A model generated the notes under the pieces. It saw only the letters and a list, made by a program, of their open reading frames with translations. It did not search any database and was not told the origin of the DNA. This document shows, in pieces, positions 8,157-17,940 of a DNA stretch of 64,000 nt. Source of the stretch: CAZSLC01 sp964607675 (lineage in GTDB: Bacteria; Bacteroidota; Bacteroidia; Bacteroidales; UBA932); assembly GCA_964607675.1 (NCBI GenBank), contig CAZSLC010000003.1:49166-113165 (forward strand), given 5' to 3'. The position numbers and the translations under genes are program-made. The number at the start of each line of letters is the position of its first letter. Position 1 is the first letter of the stretch.

Positions 8157-9761
8157 ATGAGAAAATTAAAAATCGCCTTCATTTCATTGTTGTTTGCACT
8201 CCCTACCCTATCGAATGCACAATCAGAAAATTTTGATATCGCTAAAAGTTTAAATATCCAGTCATCCATCATAAAAATCCTTAAATCACAATATGTTGAT
8301 AGTGTTAATGTTGAGAAATTGGTTGTCAATGGGATCAATTCTATGCTATCCACCCTTGACCCTTATACTATATACATACCAGAAGAGAACGAAGAGGATA
8401 TAGATATGTTGACCACTGGAAGTTATGGAGGGGTTGGTTCATTAATAAAGAAACTCCCTTCAGGAGAGGTGCAAATATCGGAACCATACATTGGTTCACC
8501 AGCCGTAAAATATGGGCTTCAACCTGGAGACCTGCTTTTGGCAATAGATGGTGTGAGCACCAAAGATATAAATGTTACAGAATGTAGCAAGAAAATGAGA
8601 GGACTACCAGGTACTGAACTCAAACTTAAGGTAAAAAAAGGCAGGAGTGGAGATACAGTAGATATCAACCTCACTAGGGAAAGGATTCACATTCCAGATG
8701 TTGCCTACAGCGGTATGTTAAATGACACCGTAGGCTATATACAGTTGGGCGGTTTCACCCTAAATGGATCAAATGATGTTAAAGAGGCTTTTCTAAGATT
8801 GAGAGAAGGTGGTAAAATGAAGAAATTAGTTCTTGACCTTCGTGGCAATGGTGGTGGTCTTATGAGCGAAGCAGTATCACTAGTCTCATTGTTTGTTCCA
8901 AATGGCACATTGGTAGTCACATCAAAAGGGAGGGACACCTCTTCATTGATGAAATTTCACACTCAGAAAGAACCGATAGACACCACAACTCCAATAGTAG
9001 TAATGGTTAATTCAGGCTCAGCCTCTTCCTCTGAAATAGTAGCAGGGGCACTTCAAGATCTCGACAGAGCCACCATCGTGGGGATGAGAACTTTCGGCAA
9101 GGGGCTGGTGCAATCAATCAAAAACACAGGATACAACACTTCATTAAAACTTACAACCTCAAAATACTATACACCGAGTGGAAGGTGTGTACAAGCTATA
9201 GATTACAGCAAAAGAAATAGTGACGGGAGCGTAGGGAATGTTCCTGATTCTCTGAAAAAAGAGTTCAAAACAGCATCAGGTCGTATTGTATATGATGGAG
9301 GGGGGATTCAACCAGATATTGAGTTAAAAGGGAGAGATTTTAATAGATCCATGTATGCTTTAGTTTATAGTGATGTCATTGGTGATTTTGCGATAGATTA
9401 CTATAAAAAACATGAAAAGGTGGCGTCTCCTTCTCAATTTTCAATCTCCGATCAAGTATATGAAGACTTCATCAAATATGCCCTTAAACTCGAATTCGAT
9501 TTTAGAACAGATTCACAGATTGAGATGGAAAAAGTAATAGAAGCATCAAAGAAAGATGGACTTTGGAAAGAGTATTCTAAAGAGATAGAGTCATTGCAAA
9601 AAAAACTATCCCCAGCAAAGGAAGATTTTCTACGCAAATACAAAGAGGATATAAAAGATATTATCGAACAAGAGATAATGGTCAAATATTACTATGCACC
9701 TGGGGGAGCAGAATACAGCTTAAGAAATGATATTCAAATTAAAGAGCTATTGACAAGATGA
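8157..9761 (+). CDS. S41 family C-terminal processing peptidase
   Basis: A 534-residue exported serine protease of the Ctp/Tsp family. It has a signal peptide (about 1-22, cleaved after SNA), a PDZ domain (about 90-165, with SPAVKYGLQPGDLLLAIDG) and the catalytic core (about 190-360). The nucleophile lies in GSASSSE (287-293) and the general-base lysine in FGKG (K315). It would process or degrade periplasmic proteins from their C-termini. Its last about 110 nt are partly repeated at 24136-24193, on the far side of the Rhs island. In the ancestral order the gene therefore ended next to, and overlapped, the U32 gene. Confidence 0.92.
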   Translation: MRKLKIAFISLLFALPTLSNAQSENFDIAKSLNIQSSIIKILKSQYVDSVNVEKLVVNGINSMLSTLDPYTIYIPEENEEDIDMLTTGSYGGVGSLIKKLPSGEVQISEPYIGSPAVKYGLQPGDLLLAIDGVSTKDINVTECSKKMRGLPGTELKLKVKKGRSGDTVDINLTRERIHIPDVAYSGMLNDTVGYIQLGGFTLNGSNDVKEAFLRLREGGKMKKLVLDLRGNGGGLMSEAVSLVSLFVPNGTLVVTSKGRDTSSLMKFHTQKEPIDTTTPIVVMVNSGSASSSEIVAGALQDLDRATIVGMRTFGKGLVQSIKNTGYNTSLKLTTSKYYTPSGRCVQAIDYSKRNSDGSVGNVPDSLKKEFKTASGRIVYDGGGIQPDIELKGRDFNRSMYALVYSDVIGDFAIDYYKKHEKVASPSQFSISDQVYEDFIKYALKLEFDFRTDSQIEMEKVIEASKKDGLWKEYSKEIESLQKKLSPAKEDFLRKYKEDIKDIIEQEIMVKYYYAPGGAEYSLRNDIQIKELLTR

Positions 9762-9961
9762 TGAGTTAGAAAAGGTGCCAGCAGAAAAAAGATTGGAAAG
9801 TATTTGGCTTAACAAGAGCTTATCATCAAGAAGGCATTACAAGGCAACGGATTCAAGTCGTCATTATCACAAGTATAAGAACTTGATAAAGAAAATTGGA
9901 TAATCATGTTCTAACTATATATGGGTTAGTGACATAATATAACAGATACACATTCCTTTCG
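9762..9961. other. Left part of the island, no recognised gene
   Basis: Homology to the right-hand copy of the protease end stops at about 9759. A GTG-started open frame of 42 codons (9775-9903) is rich in Lys, His and Arg but resembles nothing recognised. There are no clear regulatory signals. Confidence 0.4.
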
Positions 9962-10090
9962 TTACATAATGCGTTCTGTTGCTCGTTTGTCTTTACATAG
10001 AATCACACAATCACCTGCATAGCGAACAAAGCGATGCCCTCGGCTTTCCAGTTCTTTGTCTAATTCATTAAGCATATTATTACTCAACAA
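9962..10090 (-). pseudogene. Group II intron reverse transcriptase/maturase fragment
   Basis: Read on the minus strand from 10090, the frame encodes 42 residues: LLSNNMLNELDKELE followed by SRGHRFVRYAGDC, then a TAA at 9962. This matches the RT palm region of group II intron-encoded proteins around the catalytic YADD box, but the box reads YAGD. A TAG precedes it at 10091-10093, and nothing of the rest of the enzyme is present. It is a relic of an intron that once sat at the island edge and has no activity now. Confidence 0.8.
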
Positions 10091-10284
10091 CTATTGTTTT
10101 GTACAATTCAATATTAAAGGCTTATGAAGAATATAAATTCTCCAGAGTATATATATGGTAAAGCGGTTATTATCAGTAATATGTACACAATGTGAGATAT
10201 TTTTTGGTCTATTGACATAATCGAAATAATGATGATTTAGTTTATTCAAAAATATTTTTGTATATTTACGAAAACGAGCAAATT
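10091..10284. promoter_or_regulatory. Upstream region of the Rhs locus
   Basis: AT-rich and non-coding. A TATTTTTG (10253-10260) matches the -7 consensus 24 nt before the Rhs ATG, but no TTG lies at the expected spacing. Nothing else was recognised. Confidence 0.35.
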
Positions 10285-13200
10285 ATGAGAACAATTATAA
10301 TTTCTTTCATTGCTCTGCTCATCATTTTCCTCACGCTTCCCTGTTATGGGCAGATAGGACCTGTAAAAAATACTGTTATACCACCGTCGCCTACCTCTTC
10401 CGTCTATCGTCAATTTACGGGTTATGTTCCAGACATTCACACAGGTTCAGTAAACATTCCTTTGCCCTTGTATGAAATCAAGTTAGGTAGCTATACTATA
10501 CCCTTATCTCTACAATATTTTACATCTGGCATCAAGGTAGATGCCACACCTTACCCTGTTGGTTATGGATGGATTTTTTCGCCAGGACTTCGCCTGACAA
10601 GAACAGTAATGGGCAGACCAGATGTAAATTATAAGATGGATATCGAAGATTCAGATGATTTTGAGTATCTCAGAAGAGCTATGTATAATGCTCTAAAAGG
10701 AGAGTACGGTACTCTTCAAGATTCTTCTATGCGAGATACTCAATATGACATTTTCACAGTCCATCTTCCCTCTGGAAGCAGTTCTTTTATTTTAAAGAAG
10801 AACGGAACAGCCTATCAAGCTGAAAGCACTAACAATCTACTGAAGATCGAACTCCTTGATACTAATTTGCGAGGTTTTAAAGTCACAGATGACAGAGGGG
10901 TGATCTATTATTTTGGAGACATCGAGACATCTAATAATATCACACCGCTTAGAGAATATACAGATTATCAATATGTTACAGGGTGGATGCTTCGAAAAAT
11001 TGTTCTTCCATGCACAGGCAATGAGATAAATTTTACATGGGGAAGTTATTATCATAGCGGCATCTCTTTCGGTACCACACTTGGAGCGAATATTCTCAAA
11101 GATTGGAAATCTGATGCATTTGATTATCAAGGTTCAGATCAGTCTCCCACATACGAGGCGGCCCAAGATGTGGGTCTTCTTACAGGAGGATGGAATTATC
11201 AGAAAATCTCACACATTCAGAGTATAACATTTCCATCAGGGAGAGTGGCATTCAGTTATTCAGGAGGGAGCAATCCTCTTATTACCGACATATCAGTATA
11301 TAATATCAATGAAACCTTAATTCGAAACATCACCCTGACATACGGAACAAATCTCTCTGCTGGATTGCTTCAAAGCGTTTATATTACAGGAGAAGGAACA
11401 TATAGTTTTATATACAATTCTCATAGGTTCGAGAATTATTATGCTCAAGATTATTGGGGATATTATAATGGCAAAAACAACCAATCTCTTCCACCACAAT
11501 TGAATCTGAAAGTATATAATGGTCAGTATGGATCGACTAACTACTACACCTACGGCTATGCAGATCGCAGTATAGATACGACAGCGATGAAAGCAAATAT
11601 TCTTACAAAAATCAAGTATCCAACAGGAGGTCACACCGAATTTGAATATGAACCACACGAGTTTACAGGAACTGCTCCTACCACATCGGGGCTTGGCGCT
11701 GCATATCGATTTGCACTATACAAAGGAGGAGGGCTTAGAGTTCGTAAGATGACATCAACTGACCCCAATACAGGAATATCTATAGTTAAACGCTATAAAT
11801 ATGGTAATGGGGAGAATGGAAAGGGAAATATAATGTTTGAGCCCACCCTTGATACCTTTGTAGATGAGTTTTATGCTTATGACAGTTTCAGTGCTGGAGC
11901 CTTAACTCCGCAAGTAACAGGGGCCAATTTTCGACTTCTTTTCGTCAATACCCATTCCTACTGTGAGCAGTATAACATAAATTCGCCCAATGTATGGTAT
12001 GATACGGTGACAGAGTATAACGGAGACGAGAGTAAGACAATCTATACTTATTCACAAATTGTTCCTCAGGATATTTTTGCTTCCAATTATGTGGTGGATT
12101 TCGCCCATAGAAGTATTTTCTCGTATAGAAACATTTTTTCAAAAGGGATACTTCTTACAAACAAAAAAGAGTATAAAAAATCCTCTTCTGGATACTCCCT
12201 GCTTCGTGAGACTATATTTGATTATAATGCGGTAGAAGAAACAACCAAAATGATTGAAAGTATGTTTGTCAACAGAACAGAAGTCAACATAATGTCTAAT
12301 GGTCCAGATTTTGACTTTACAACGGGAGGACATGTAATAATTCCAGATGGGAGTTCTACAGTTACACCAGTAGCTACCTACGAACGCAATCCATATACCA
12401 TAAGGTTCTATTATGAGGAGCTTCAAAGTATTACCACATCTGAATACACGGATGAAGGGACCTTAACAAGAGTTGAAAAATATTACTATTCAAACTATCT
12501 TCTTAGAAACAAAATTAATATTACCAGTAAAGGAGATACCATAACGACTATTTATAGCTATCCTATGGACTATGCCAATGTCTCAGGTAGCCAACAGCCA
12601 GTTCTTCAGGCTATGTTTGCTCTTAATATGAATGTAGAACCATTTAAAAGTGAAGAGACTCTAAATGGCAGTTCGATGACTACAATAAACGAATACTCTC
12701 TTTTTTCTGGTAGCAATCTCTATCTACCCGTAAGAAACTACTTCAAAAAAGGGAGTGGCAGCTTAGTATGCCAAAACGAATATGATTATGATACTAAAGG
12801 TAATATTAGAAGTATAACCAGTTTGGGAGAACATAAGAAATCCTATCTATGGAGCTATGCTTCTAACTATCCAGTAATGGAAATAGAAGGAAAAACCTAT
12901 TCGGAAGTTCTTAGTATGATAGGCAGTAATACCATTGCCACCCTTGCAGCCTCCATCTCATCCTCATCTATTATTTCAATTACTGATGGAATTAGATCTC
13001 AGATAGGGACAAGTGCACTTGTTTCAAGCTATACATATATCCCTCTTGTTGGCATCAGCAGTATAAAAGATTTACGAGGACAAAACACTACATATCATTA
13101 TGACAGTAGTTGGCGACTGAAAAAGATAACCGATAATAATAATTACAAGATAGCAATGTATGCTAATCATCTCGCAGGGCAAACATTATCAGTCTCCTTT

Positions 13201-13782
13201 TCCGCTTCTTCATCATACTCTTATGGAACGACGGCAGACTATATCGCCGTTCCAATCAATAGTTCTGAGAACTGCACATATCAGTGGATTCTAAAAAATA
13301 GTTCTGGTACTAATATCTATACATCTTCTCTCAACGAGTCTCCCGATGTAGCCATAACACTATCCCATCCAGGTTCAATGATTCTTACTTGCAATATGAC
13401 GGATCTCATGACAGGTACAGTAGCTACCTATTCAAACAGTTTCACTGTGACAAATCCTGTAATTAAGTTTTCGAATATTTCCTCAGGAAACAACCATCTC
13501 TATGCCAATATATCTATTCCCGAAAGTGCGAGTGTCACATTTTATCTTGACTATTCACTTTCTTCTGGTGCGTATGCAGAAGTATATATGAAAGATGAAC
13601 TGCTGAATGTGTCAGGAACCTCATCCCAGGAGATAAACAAGACTGTAGAAGGTCTAAATAACAGTTTTAGCATTATCGTATATGATGGTTCTCCATCAGA
13701 TTATATTTCCATTGTTATAACAAATGTATCTTCTCCTTATGTTACAAATTCACCATCTTCAATAGGATTAGTTATTAATTGA
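10285..13782 (+). CDS. Secreted Rhs/YD-repeat shell protein, first component
   Basis: A 1165-residue exported protein with a signal peptide (about 1-22, ending CYGQ). It then has an N-terminal segment typical of Bacteroidetes Rhs partners (PLPLYEIKLGSYTIPLSLQY, VGYGWIFSPG), followed by many Tyr-rich YD-like repeats such as YDYDTKGNIRS and TTYHYDSSWRLKKI. The C-terminal about 230 residues look like Ig-type beta domains. It ends 8 nt before the next Rhs gene and likely forms the other half of a split Rhs cocoon carrying the toxin. The ATG at 10285 is chosen because it opens the signal peptide. Confidence 0.8.
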   Translation: MRTIIISFIALLIIFLTLPCYGQIGPVKNTVIPPSPTSSVYRQFTGYVPDIHTGSVNIPLPLYEIKLGSYTIPLSLQYFTSGIKVDATPYPVGYGWIFSPGLRLTRTVMGRPDVNYKMDIEDSDDFEYLRRAMYNALKGEYGTLQDSSMRDTQYDIFTVHLPSGSSSFILKKNGTAYQAESTNNLLKIELLDTNLRGFKVTDDRGVIYYFGDIETSNNITPLREYTDYQYVTGWMLRKIVLPCTGNEINFTWGSYYHSGISFGTTLGANILKDWKSDAFDYQGSDQSPTYEAAQDVGLLTGGWNYQKISHIQSITFPSGRVAFSYSGGSNPLITDISVYNINETLIRNITLTYGTNLSAGLLQSVYITGEGTYSFIYNSHRFENYYAQDYWGYYNGKNNQSLPPQLNLKVYNGQYGSTNYYTYGYADRSIDTTAMKANILTKIKYPTGGHTEFEYEPHEFTGTAPTTSGLGAAYRFALYKGGGLRVRKMTSTDPNTGISIVKRYKYGNGENGKGNIMFEPTLDTFVDEFYAYDSFSAGALTPQVTGANFRLLFVNTHSYCEQYNINSPNVWYDTVTEYNGDESKTIYTYSQIVPQDIFASNYVVDFAHRSIFSYRNIFSKGILLTNKKEYKKSSSGYSLLRETIFDYNAVEETTKMIESMFVNRTEVNIMSNGPDFDFTTGGHVIIPDGSSTVTPVATYERNPYTIRFYYEELQSITTSEYTDEGTLTRVEKYYYSNYLLRNKINITSKGDTITTIYSYPMDYANVSGSQQPVLQAMFALNMNVEPFKSEETLNGSSMTTINEYSLFSGSNLYLPVRNYFKKGSGSLVCQNEYDYDTKGNIRSITSLGEHKKSYLWSYASNYPVMEIEGKTYSEVLSMIGSNTIATLAASISSSSIISITDGIRSQIGTSALVSSYTYIPLVGISSIKDLRGQNTTYHYDSSWRLKKITDNNNYKIAMYANHLAGQTLSVSFSASSSYSYGTTADYIAVPINSSENCTYQWILKNSSGTNIYTSSLNESPDVAITLSHPGSMILTCNMTDLMTGTVATYSNSFTVTNPVIKFSNISSGNNHLYANISIPESASVTFYLDYSLSSGAYAEVYMKDELLNVSGTSSQEINKTVEGLNNSFSIIVYDGSPSDYISIVITNVSSPYVTNSPSSIGLVIN

Positions 13783-13790
13783 ATAAAGCT

Positions 13791-16700
13791 ATGAAAAAGA
13801 TAATAATCATCATAGTACAACTTTTTCTCTTTTCTACATTCTGTCTCACATCACAGGATACAGGTCAGAACTATATTATCTCCAGAGAGATGCTCAATAC
13901 TGCCAGCACACAGTATATAGATGCCGTGCAGTACTATGACGGACTTGGTTTCCCCACCGAACAAGTCTTCAAAGGAATAACCCCTACGGGTAGTCATCTC
14001 GTGTCATTGAAAGAATATGATAACTGTGGACGACTCGCCAAAGAATGGCTTCCTATGCCCACAAGTGAAACTTACACTTCTCCTACATCATTAAAGACTG
14101 GCATATCAACCTACTATTCCGATACCCGTCCATATACCTCATCTACCTACGAGGAATCGCCCGAAGGGAGACTGCTTTATTCATACTCGCCAGGAGCAGC
14201 TTGGTCATCACATCCATCAGAGACTGAGTATCATAGTAATGCATCTTCTGGATTGTACAGCTGCAAAAAGTACACAGTGAGTAACTCTGGCTCTTTAGCT
14301 CAAAATAGCCTCTATGCCGCAGGCACCCTTACATCAGTTAAGAGTATCAGCCCTGACGGAATAATCTCCATTACCTTTAGCGACAGACAGGGGCACACTG
14401 TCCTCACTCGTAGAGCAAGCGGCACGACATACCTTGATACCTACTATGTCTATGATGACTACGGACTTCTCCGGTATGTTCTCGAGCCGATGTACCAGCA
14501 TAGTGAAACCCTGTCGGAGTATGCATATATATATAGTTATGACGATAGAAACAGATGCACCGAAATAAAATATCCAGGCAGGCTTTCCTACAAATATGTC
14601 TATGACAACGCCGACAAATTAATCTTTATTCAAGATGGAAGACAGCGTACAACCAATGCCAATCTATGGACATTTATCCTCTACGACAAATATGCACGAG
14701 AAGTGGTCAGAGGAGAATGCTACAATACCAATACCTCCTCCGTCTCATCTACTATTGTCACTACATCTTTCTCAGCATCCGATACAGGGATAGGTGGAAG
14801 CGGGTACACATCGAGTTTTTCCCTGACAAGTCCCGTTATGCACACTGCTACCTACTATGATACTTACTCCTTTCGCTCTATAAGCGGATTCACCGATACT
14901 TCTGTTTTTCCAGTGGCTACCTGCAATGGCTACGGCCTCCCCACAGGGAGTATAAAAACCATTTTCGGCAGTACCGTAAAGATCTATTCCGCTCTGTACT
15001 ATGACGAGAAGGGACGGATAAGCAAAAGCGTGGAGACAAATATTTTCGGTGGTTATGACACAGCGACAACGCTCTACACTTTCAGCAATAAGCCTACTTC
15101 GAAAGAGATAACCCATCGTACAAATTCCTCTCTTTTGACAACAGAATTAATAACATACAGCTACGACTCCGCCGACAGAATGATCAGTTCCACTCATCAG
15201 ACTGGCAGGCTTCTTGCCGTTACTACAGCCGCTTACACTTACGATGAGCTGTGCAGACTACATACCCTTACAAGAAACGGCAGTACCACCCTTTGCGACA
15301 CTTATTCATATAATATCCAAGGTCTCCTGACACAGATATCTGGGAGCAAATTTCTACAGAATATCTATTATAACACCACGCTTGGTACGGCAAGGTACTC
15401 GGGCGACATCTCTGGCACAACGTGGAAAAGCGGAGGAGAGACCCTTCTTCGAGGCTACTCCTTCAGTTATGACGGGTTCGGTAGGCTGAGTGGTTCCTCC
15501 TATGCTGAAGGGACATCCCAGAATCTTAATACTAACCGATATACCGAAAACATCACCTCGTATGATTCTAACGGCAATATAGGATCCTTGACGCGATATG
15601 GAAAGACAGGCTCCACCACTTATGGCATCATAGACAACCTTACCATTGCCCGTGAGGGCAATAAACTCAAGAGTGTCAGCGATGTAGCCCTTAGCCCCTC
15701 TGTGACTAACCCTACGAATTTCACAGACGGTGCAACCAACACTCAGGAGTATGCCTACGATGGCAGAGGAAACCTCACACGAGACGACAACAAGGGCATT
15801 ACCTCCATTACATATAATCCGCTCAATCTTCCGAATGTCGTTACTTTCTCTACTGGAGCGACGATCCAATACCTCTATCGCAGTGACGGCGTTAAACTCC
15901 GCACCATCCATACCCCCTCTTCCGGAACAGCCGCTACGACTAATTACTGCTCCAATCTTGTTTATGATGGCATCACCCTTAAGATGATGCTTTTCGATGG
16001 AGGCTACGCCACAATGAGCGGCTCTTTCCCGACATATCATTACTACCTTCGCGACCATCTCGGCAGCAACAGAGTATTGGCCAAGGCTGACGGCACAGTA
16101 GAGCAGCTCATCCACTACTACCCCTACGGTGGAGAGTGGTCAGATGCCACTGGCAGTGACATCCAGCCCTACAAATACACAGGCAAAGAACTCGACAAGG
16201 CCTTCTCTTTGAATCTCTATGACTACGGTGCTCGTCACTACGACCCATCTCTATGTAGCTGGACAGGGCAGGACCCATTGGGAGAGAAATACTATGGAAT
16301 GAGTAGTTATGGGTTCTGTGGAGGGAATCCAGTGAGGATGGTTGATGTGGATGGGAGGTTTATAACAACTCATACGGATATGGAAGGTAATGTCATTAAA
16401 GTAATAGATAATGGAGATTTACGCATCTTTAGACATGAAAATATAAGTGAAGTATTGTCGTTTAAAGAAGAAGATATTGATTTTTTAGGAGGAGAATTGA
16501 TGGGAGTATCTCTTCAAATACATAGTTTCTCTAAAGGAGATATAATTGATTTTGATTCTCAAGAATTGAATAATGTAGTTGAGACAATAATTGATATGAA
16601 TCCAAATTTATTACAATATGCCATTAATGCGCAAGCAACAGGAATATGGGATCTAAAAGACCACTATAAAAAAGGGTCAATAATTATTAGTGGTACATCA

Positions 16701-16991
16701 AATAAGTATTATGCATCACCTAGAGATGCCGGTAACTTTTTAGCGGGATATATGGCATCAAAATCAGGTATGCCTCACATAGTTAATTATGGATATGGTG
16801 TTTATAATTTATGTGACAATAATTTAAAATTATCATATCAATATATAAAAAGAAATATATTATCCATTATATTTGATCCTTTCTCAGCAATAATAGATTT
16901 TTATAATGGTTATCATGGCGAAGACATTATATCTCAAACGGCTATTAACATTGGAAAAGATTACTATAATAATCCAAAAAAATATGAATAA
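13791..16991 (+). CDS. Rhs repeat protein with core domain and C-terminal toxin tip
   Basis: A 1066-residue exported protein. It has a signal peptide, a DUF6443-like N-terminal part (QYYDGLGFPTEQVFKG), YD repeats, then the Rhs core: LRDHLGSNRVLA, YYPYGGEW, YKYTGKELD and YGARHYDPSLCSWTGQDPL, closing with MVDVDGR near residue 855. The 210-residue tip after this has WDLKDHY, DAGNFLAGY and GEDIISQTAINIG, which resembles polymorphic toxin type 44 (predicted nuclease). DNA becomes visibly more AT-rich at the tip, a usual sign of tip exchange. The ATG at 13791 is preferred to a TTG at 13779. Toxin family assignment is moderate. Confidence 0.85.
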   Translation: MKKIIIIIVQLFLFSTFCLTSQDTGQNYIISREMLNTASTQYIDAVQYYDGLGFPTEQVFKGITPTGSHLVSLKEYDNCGRLAKEWLPMPTSETYTSPTSLKTGISTYYSDTRPYTSSTYEESPEGRLLYSYSPGAAWSSHPSETEYHSNASSGLYSCKKYTVSNSGSLAQNSLYAAGTLTSVKSISPDGIISITFSDRQGHTVLTRRASGTTYLDTYYVYDDYGLLRYVLEPMYQHSETLSEYAYIYSYDDRNRCTEIKYPGRLSYKYVYDNADKLIFIQDGRQRTTNANLWTFILYDKYAREVVRGECYNTNTSSVSSTIVTTSFSASDTGIGGSGYTSSFSLTSPVMHTATYYDTYSFRSISGFTDTSVFPVATCNGYGLPTGSIKTIFGSTVKIYSALYYDEKGRISKSVETNIFGGYDTATTLYTFSNKPTSKEITHRTNSSLLTTELITYSYDSADRMISSTHQTGRLLAVTTAAYTYDELCRLHTLTRNGSTTLCDTYSYNIQGLLTQISGSKFLQNIYYNTTLGTARYSGDISGTTWKSGGETLLRGYSFSYDGFGRLSGSSYAEGTSQNLNTNRYTENITSYDSNGNIGSLTRYGKTGSTTYGIIDNLTIAREGNKLKSVSDVALSPSVTNPTNFTDGATNTQEYAYDGRGNLTRDDNKGITSITYNPLNLPNVVTFSTGATIQYLYRSDGVKLRTIHTPSSGTAATTNYCSNLVYDGITLKMMLFDGGYATMSGSFPTYHYYLRDHLGSNRVLAKADGTVEQLIHYYPYGGEWSDATGSDIQPYKYTGKELDKAFSLNLYDYGARHYDPSLCSWTGQDPLGEKYYGMSSYGFCGGNPVRMVDVDGRFITTHTDMEGNVIKVIDNGDLRIFRHENISEVLSFKEEDIDFLGGELMGVSLQIHSFSKGDIIDFDSQELNNVVETIIDMNPNLLQYAINAQATGIWDLKDHYKKGSIIISGTSNKYYASPRDAGNFLAGYMASKSGMPHIVNYGYGVYNLCDNNLKLSYQYIKRNILSIIFDPFSAIIDFYNGYHGEDIISQTAINIGKDYYNNPKKYE
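16253..16333 (+). repeat. 81-bp direct repeat, copy A (Rhs core before the toxin tip)
   Basis: These 81 bp, coding from CSWTGQDPLGEK to GFCGGNP, are identical to 23342-23422. After this point the two Rhs genes diverge into unrelated tips. The repeat is a ready substrate for homologous recombination that would swap toxin tips. Confidence 0.9.
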
Positions 16992-17931
16992 ATTCTATCT
17001 TATTGTTGGTATGATTATTATTGCATCTTGTGCGGAAGGCGAAGTACAAGACATGCAGAATAGTACCATAGGTATGCTTAATATTCTGCAAACATCTAAT
17101 TATGTTATCCAGTATGAATATGAAGGTTTTTGTATTACCAGGTTGGCATACTATAATGGTGATAATTACTTTTTTTATGGAAAATATTCTCCAGATACCG
17201 ATTTCTCCGCATTGGACAGTTATATATACAGTACTTTGTCTCTCTGGGGGTTGGGAACACGTCTAAGATTTAATGAAAATGGTAGTGTAGGACTAAGTGA
17301 AGGAGGAAGCAATTGTAAACTTAAAGGGACAGATTCTATGCTTTATATTATTCCAGATTGGGGGGTTCATTTAATTAATGGAGATTATTATATGTATTCA
17401 TCGACCCTTGATTCGGCTCTTATCGGCAATCTCTCTGAGTTAATGGATAAGCCTAATACAAATACAAAGAATGTAGTTAGTCTTCAGCCTATCACTTGCG
17501 GACTTGATTGCCAAGATGAATACAAGAATAATATTTTAAACAATTCTGATATCACAGCAAAATATTATAAGACGAAAAAAAATATAGTAATAGAAAGGGT
17601 TAGTCGCAATAATGGAAAAAACAGAACAAAACAGACAGTTAAACTGATAGCAGAAATCATAGATATCACTGATAGTACTTTTACAATTGATTATTATTAC
17701 AATGGGTTATGTTTTATCGACACTCTCTCTGTTAAACACTATTTTCAGATGGAAAACTATTATATAGGGGATAAGATGACCATAATGGCATCGAAAATCA
17801 ACCCTAATAACTACTCCATTTATTATTCAGATGTCCTTAAATTAAATGATAATAATATGGATGACTCATTATTTTTCCAAAAGCGAAGAATGATGCAGGA
17901 GAAAAGAAATATTCAAAAGAAAGTAAATTAA
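16984..17931 (+). CDS. Lipoprotein, candidate immunity protein for the Rhs toxin
   Basis: A 315-residue protein with a lipoprotein signal (lipobox IIASC at about residues 11-15), so it is anchored outside the inner membrane. It shares the block NGDNYFFYGKYSPDTDFSAL and a C-terminal MENYYIGDK block with the protein at 18730-19659. Its ATG overlaps the toxin gene stop by 8 nt, as expected for a toxin-immunity pair. A surface or periplasmic lipoprotein is unusual for a cytosolic nuclease antidote, so another role (toxin loading, shielding) is possible. No known family was recognised. Confidence 0.65.
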   Translation: MNKFYLIVGMIIIASCAEGEVQDMQNSTIGMLNILQTSNYVIQYEYEGFCITRLAYYNGDNYFFYGKYSPDTDFSALDSYIYSTLSLWGLGTRLRFNENGSVGLSEGGSNCKLKGTDSMLYIIPDWGVHLINGDYYMYSSTLDSALIGNLSELMDKPNTNTKNVVSLQPITCGLDCQDEYKNNILNNSDITAKYYKTKKNIVIERVSRNNGKNRTKQTVKLIAEIIDITDSTFTIDYYYNGLCFIDTLSVKHYFQMENYYIGDKMTIMASKINPNNYSIYYSDVLKLNDNNMDDSLFFQKRRMMQEKRNIQKKVN

Positions 17932-17940
17932 TTACAATAA

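Noticed and set aside
9775..9903. 42-codon basic ORF at the left edge of the island
   Set aside because: GTG start, no recognised family and biased composition; kept only as a note.
9962..10090. RT fragment as part of a retron or diversity-generating retroelement
   Set aside because: The residues match group II intron maturases, there is no template/variable repeat pair or msr/msd structure, and only about 42 codons remain.
15354..16115. 253-codon open frame on the minus strand opposite the Rhs core
   Set aside because: It is the shadow of the well-supported Rhs coding frame; its protein is Ser/Gly/Val rich with no motif and no promoter.
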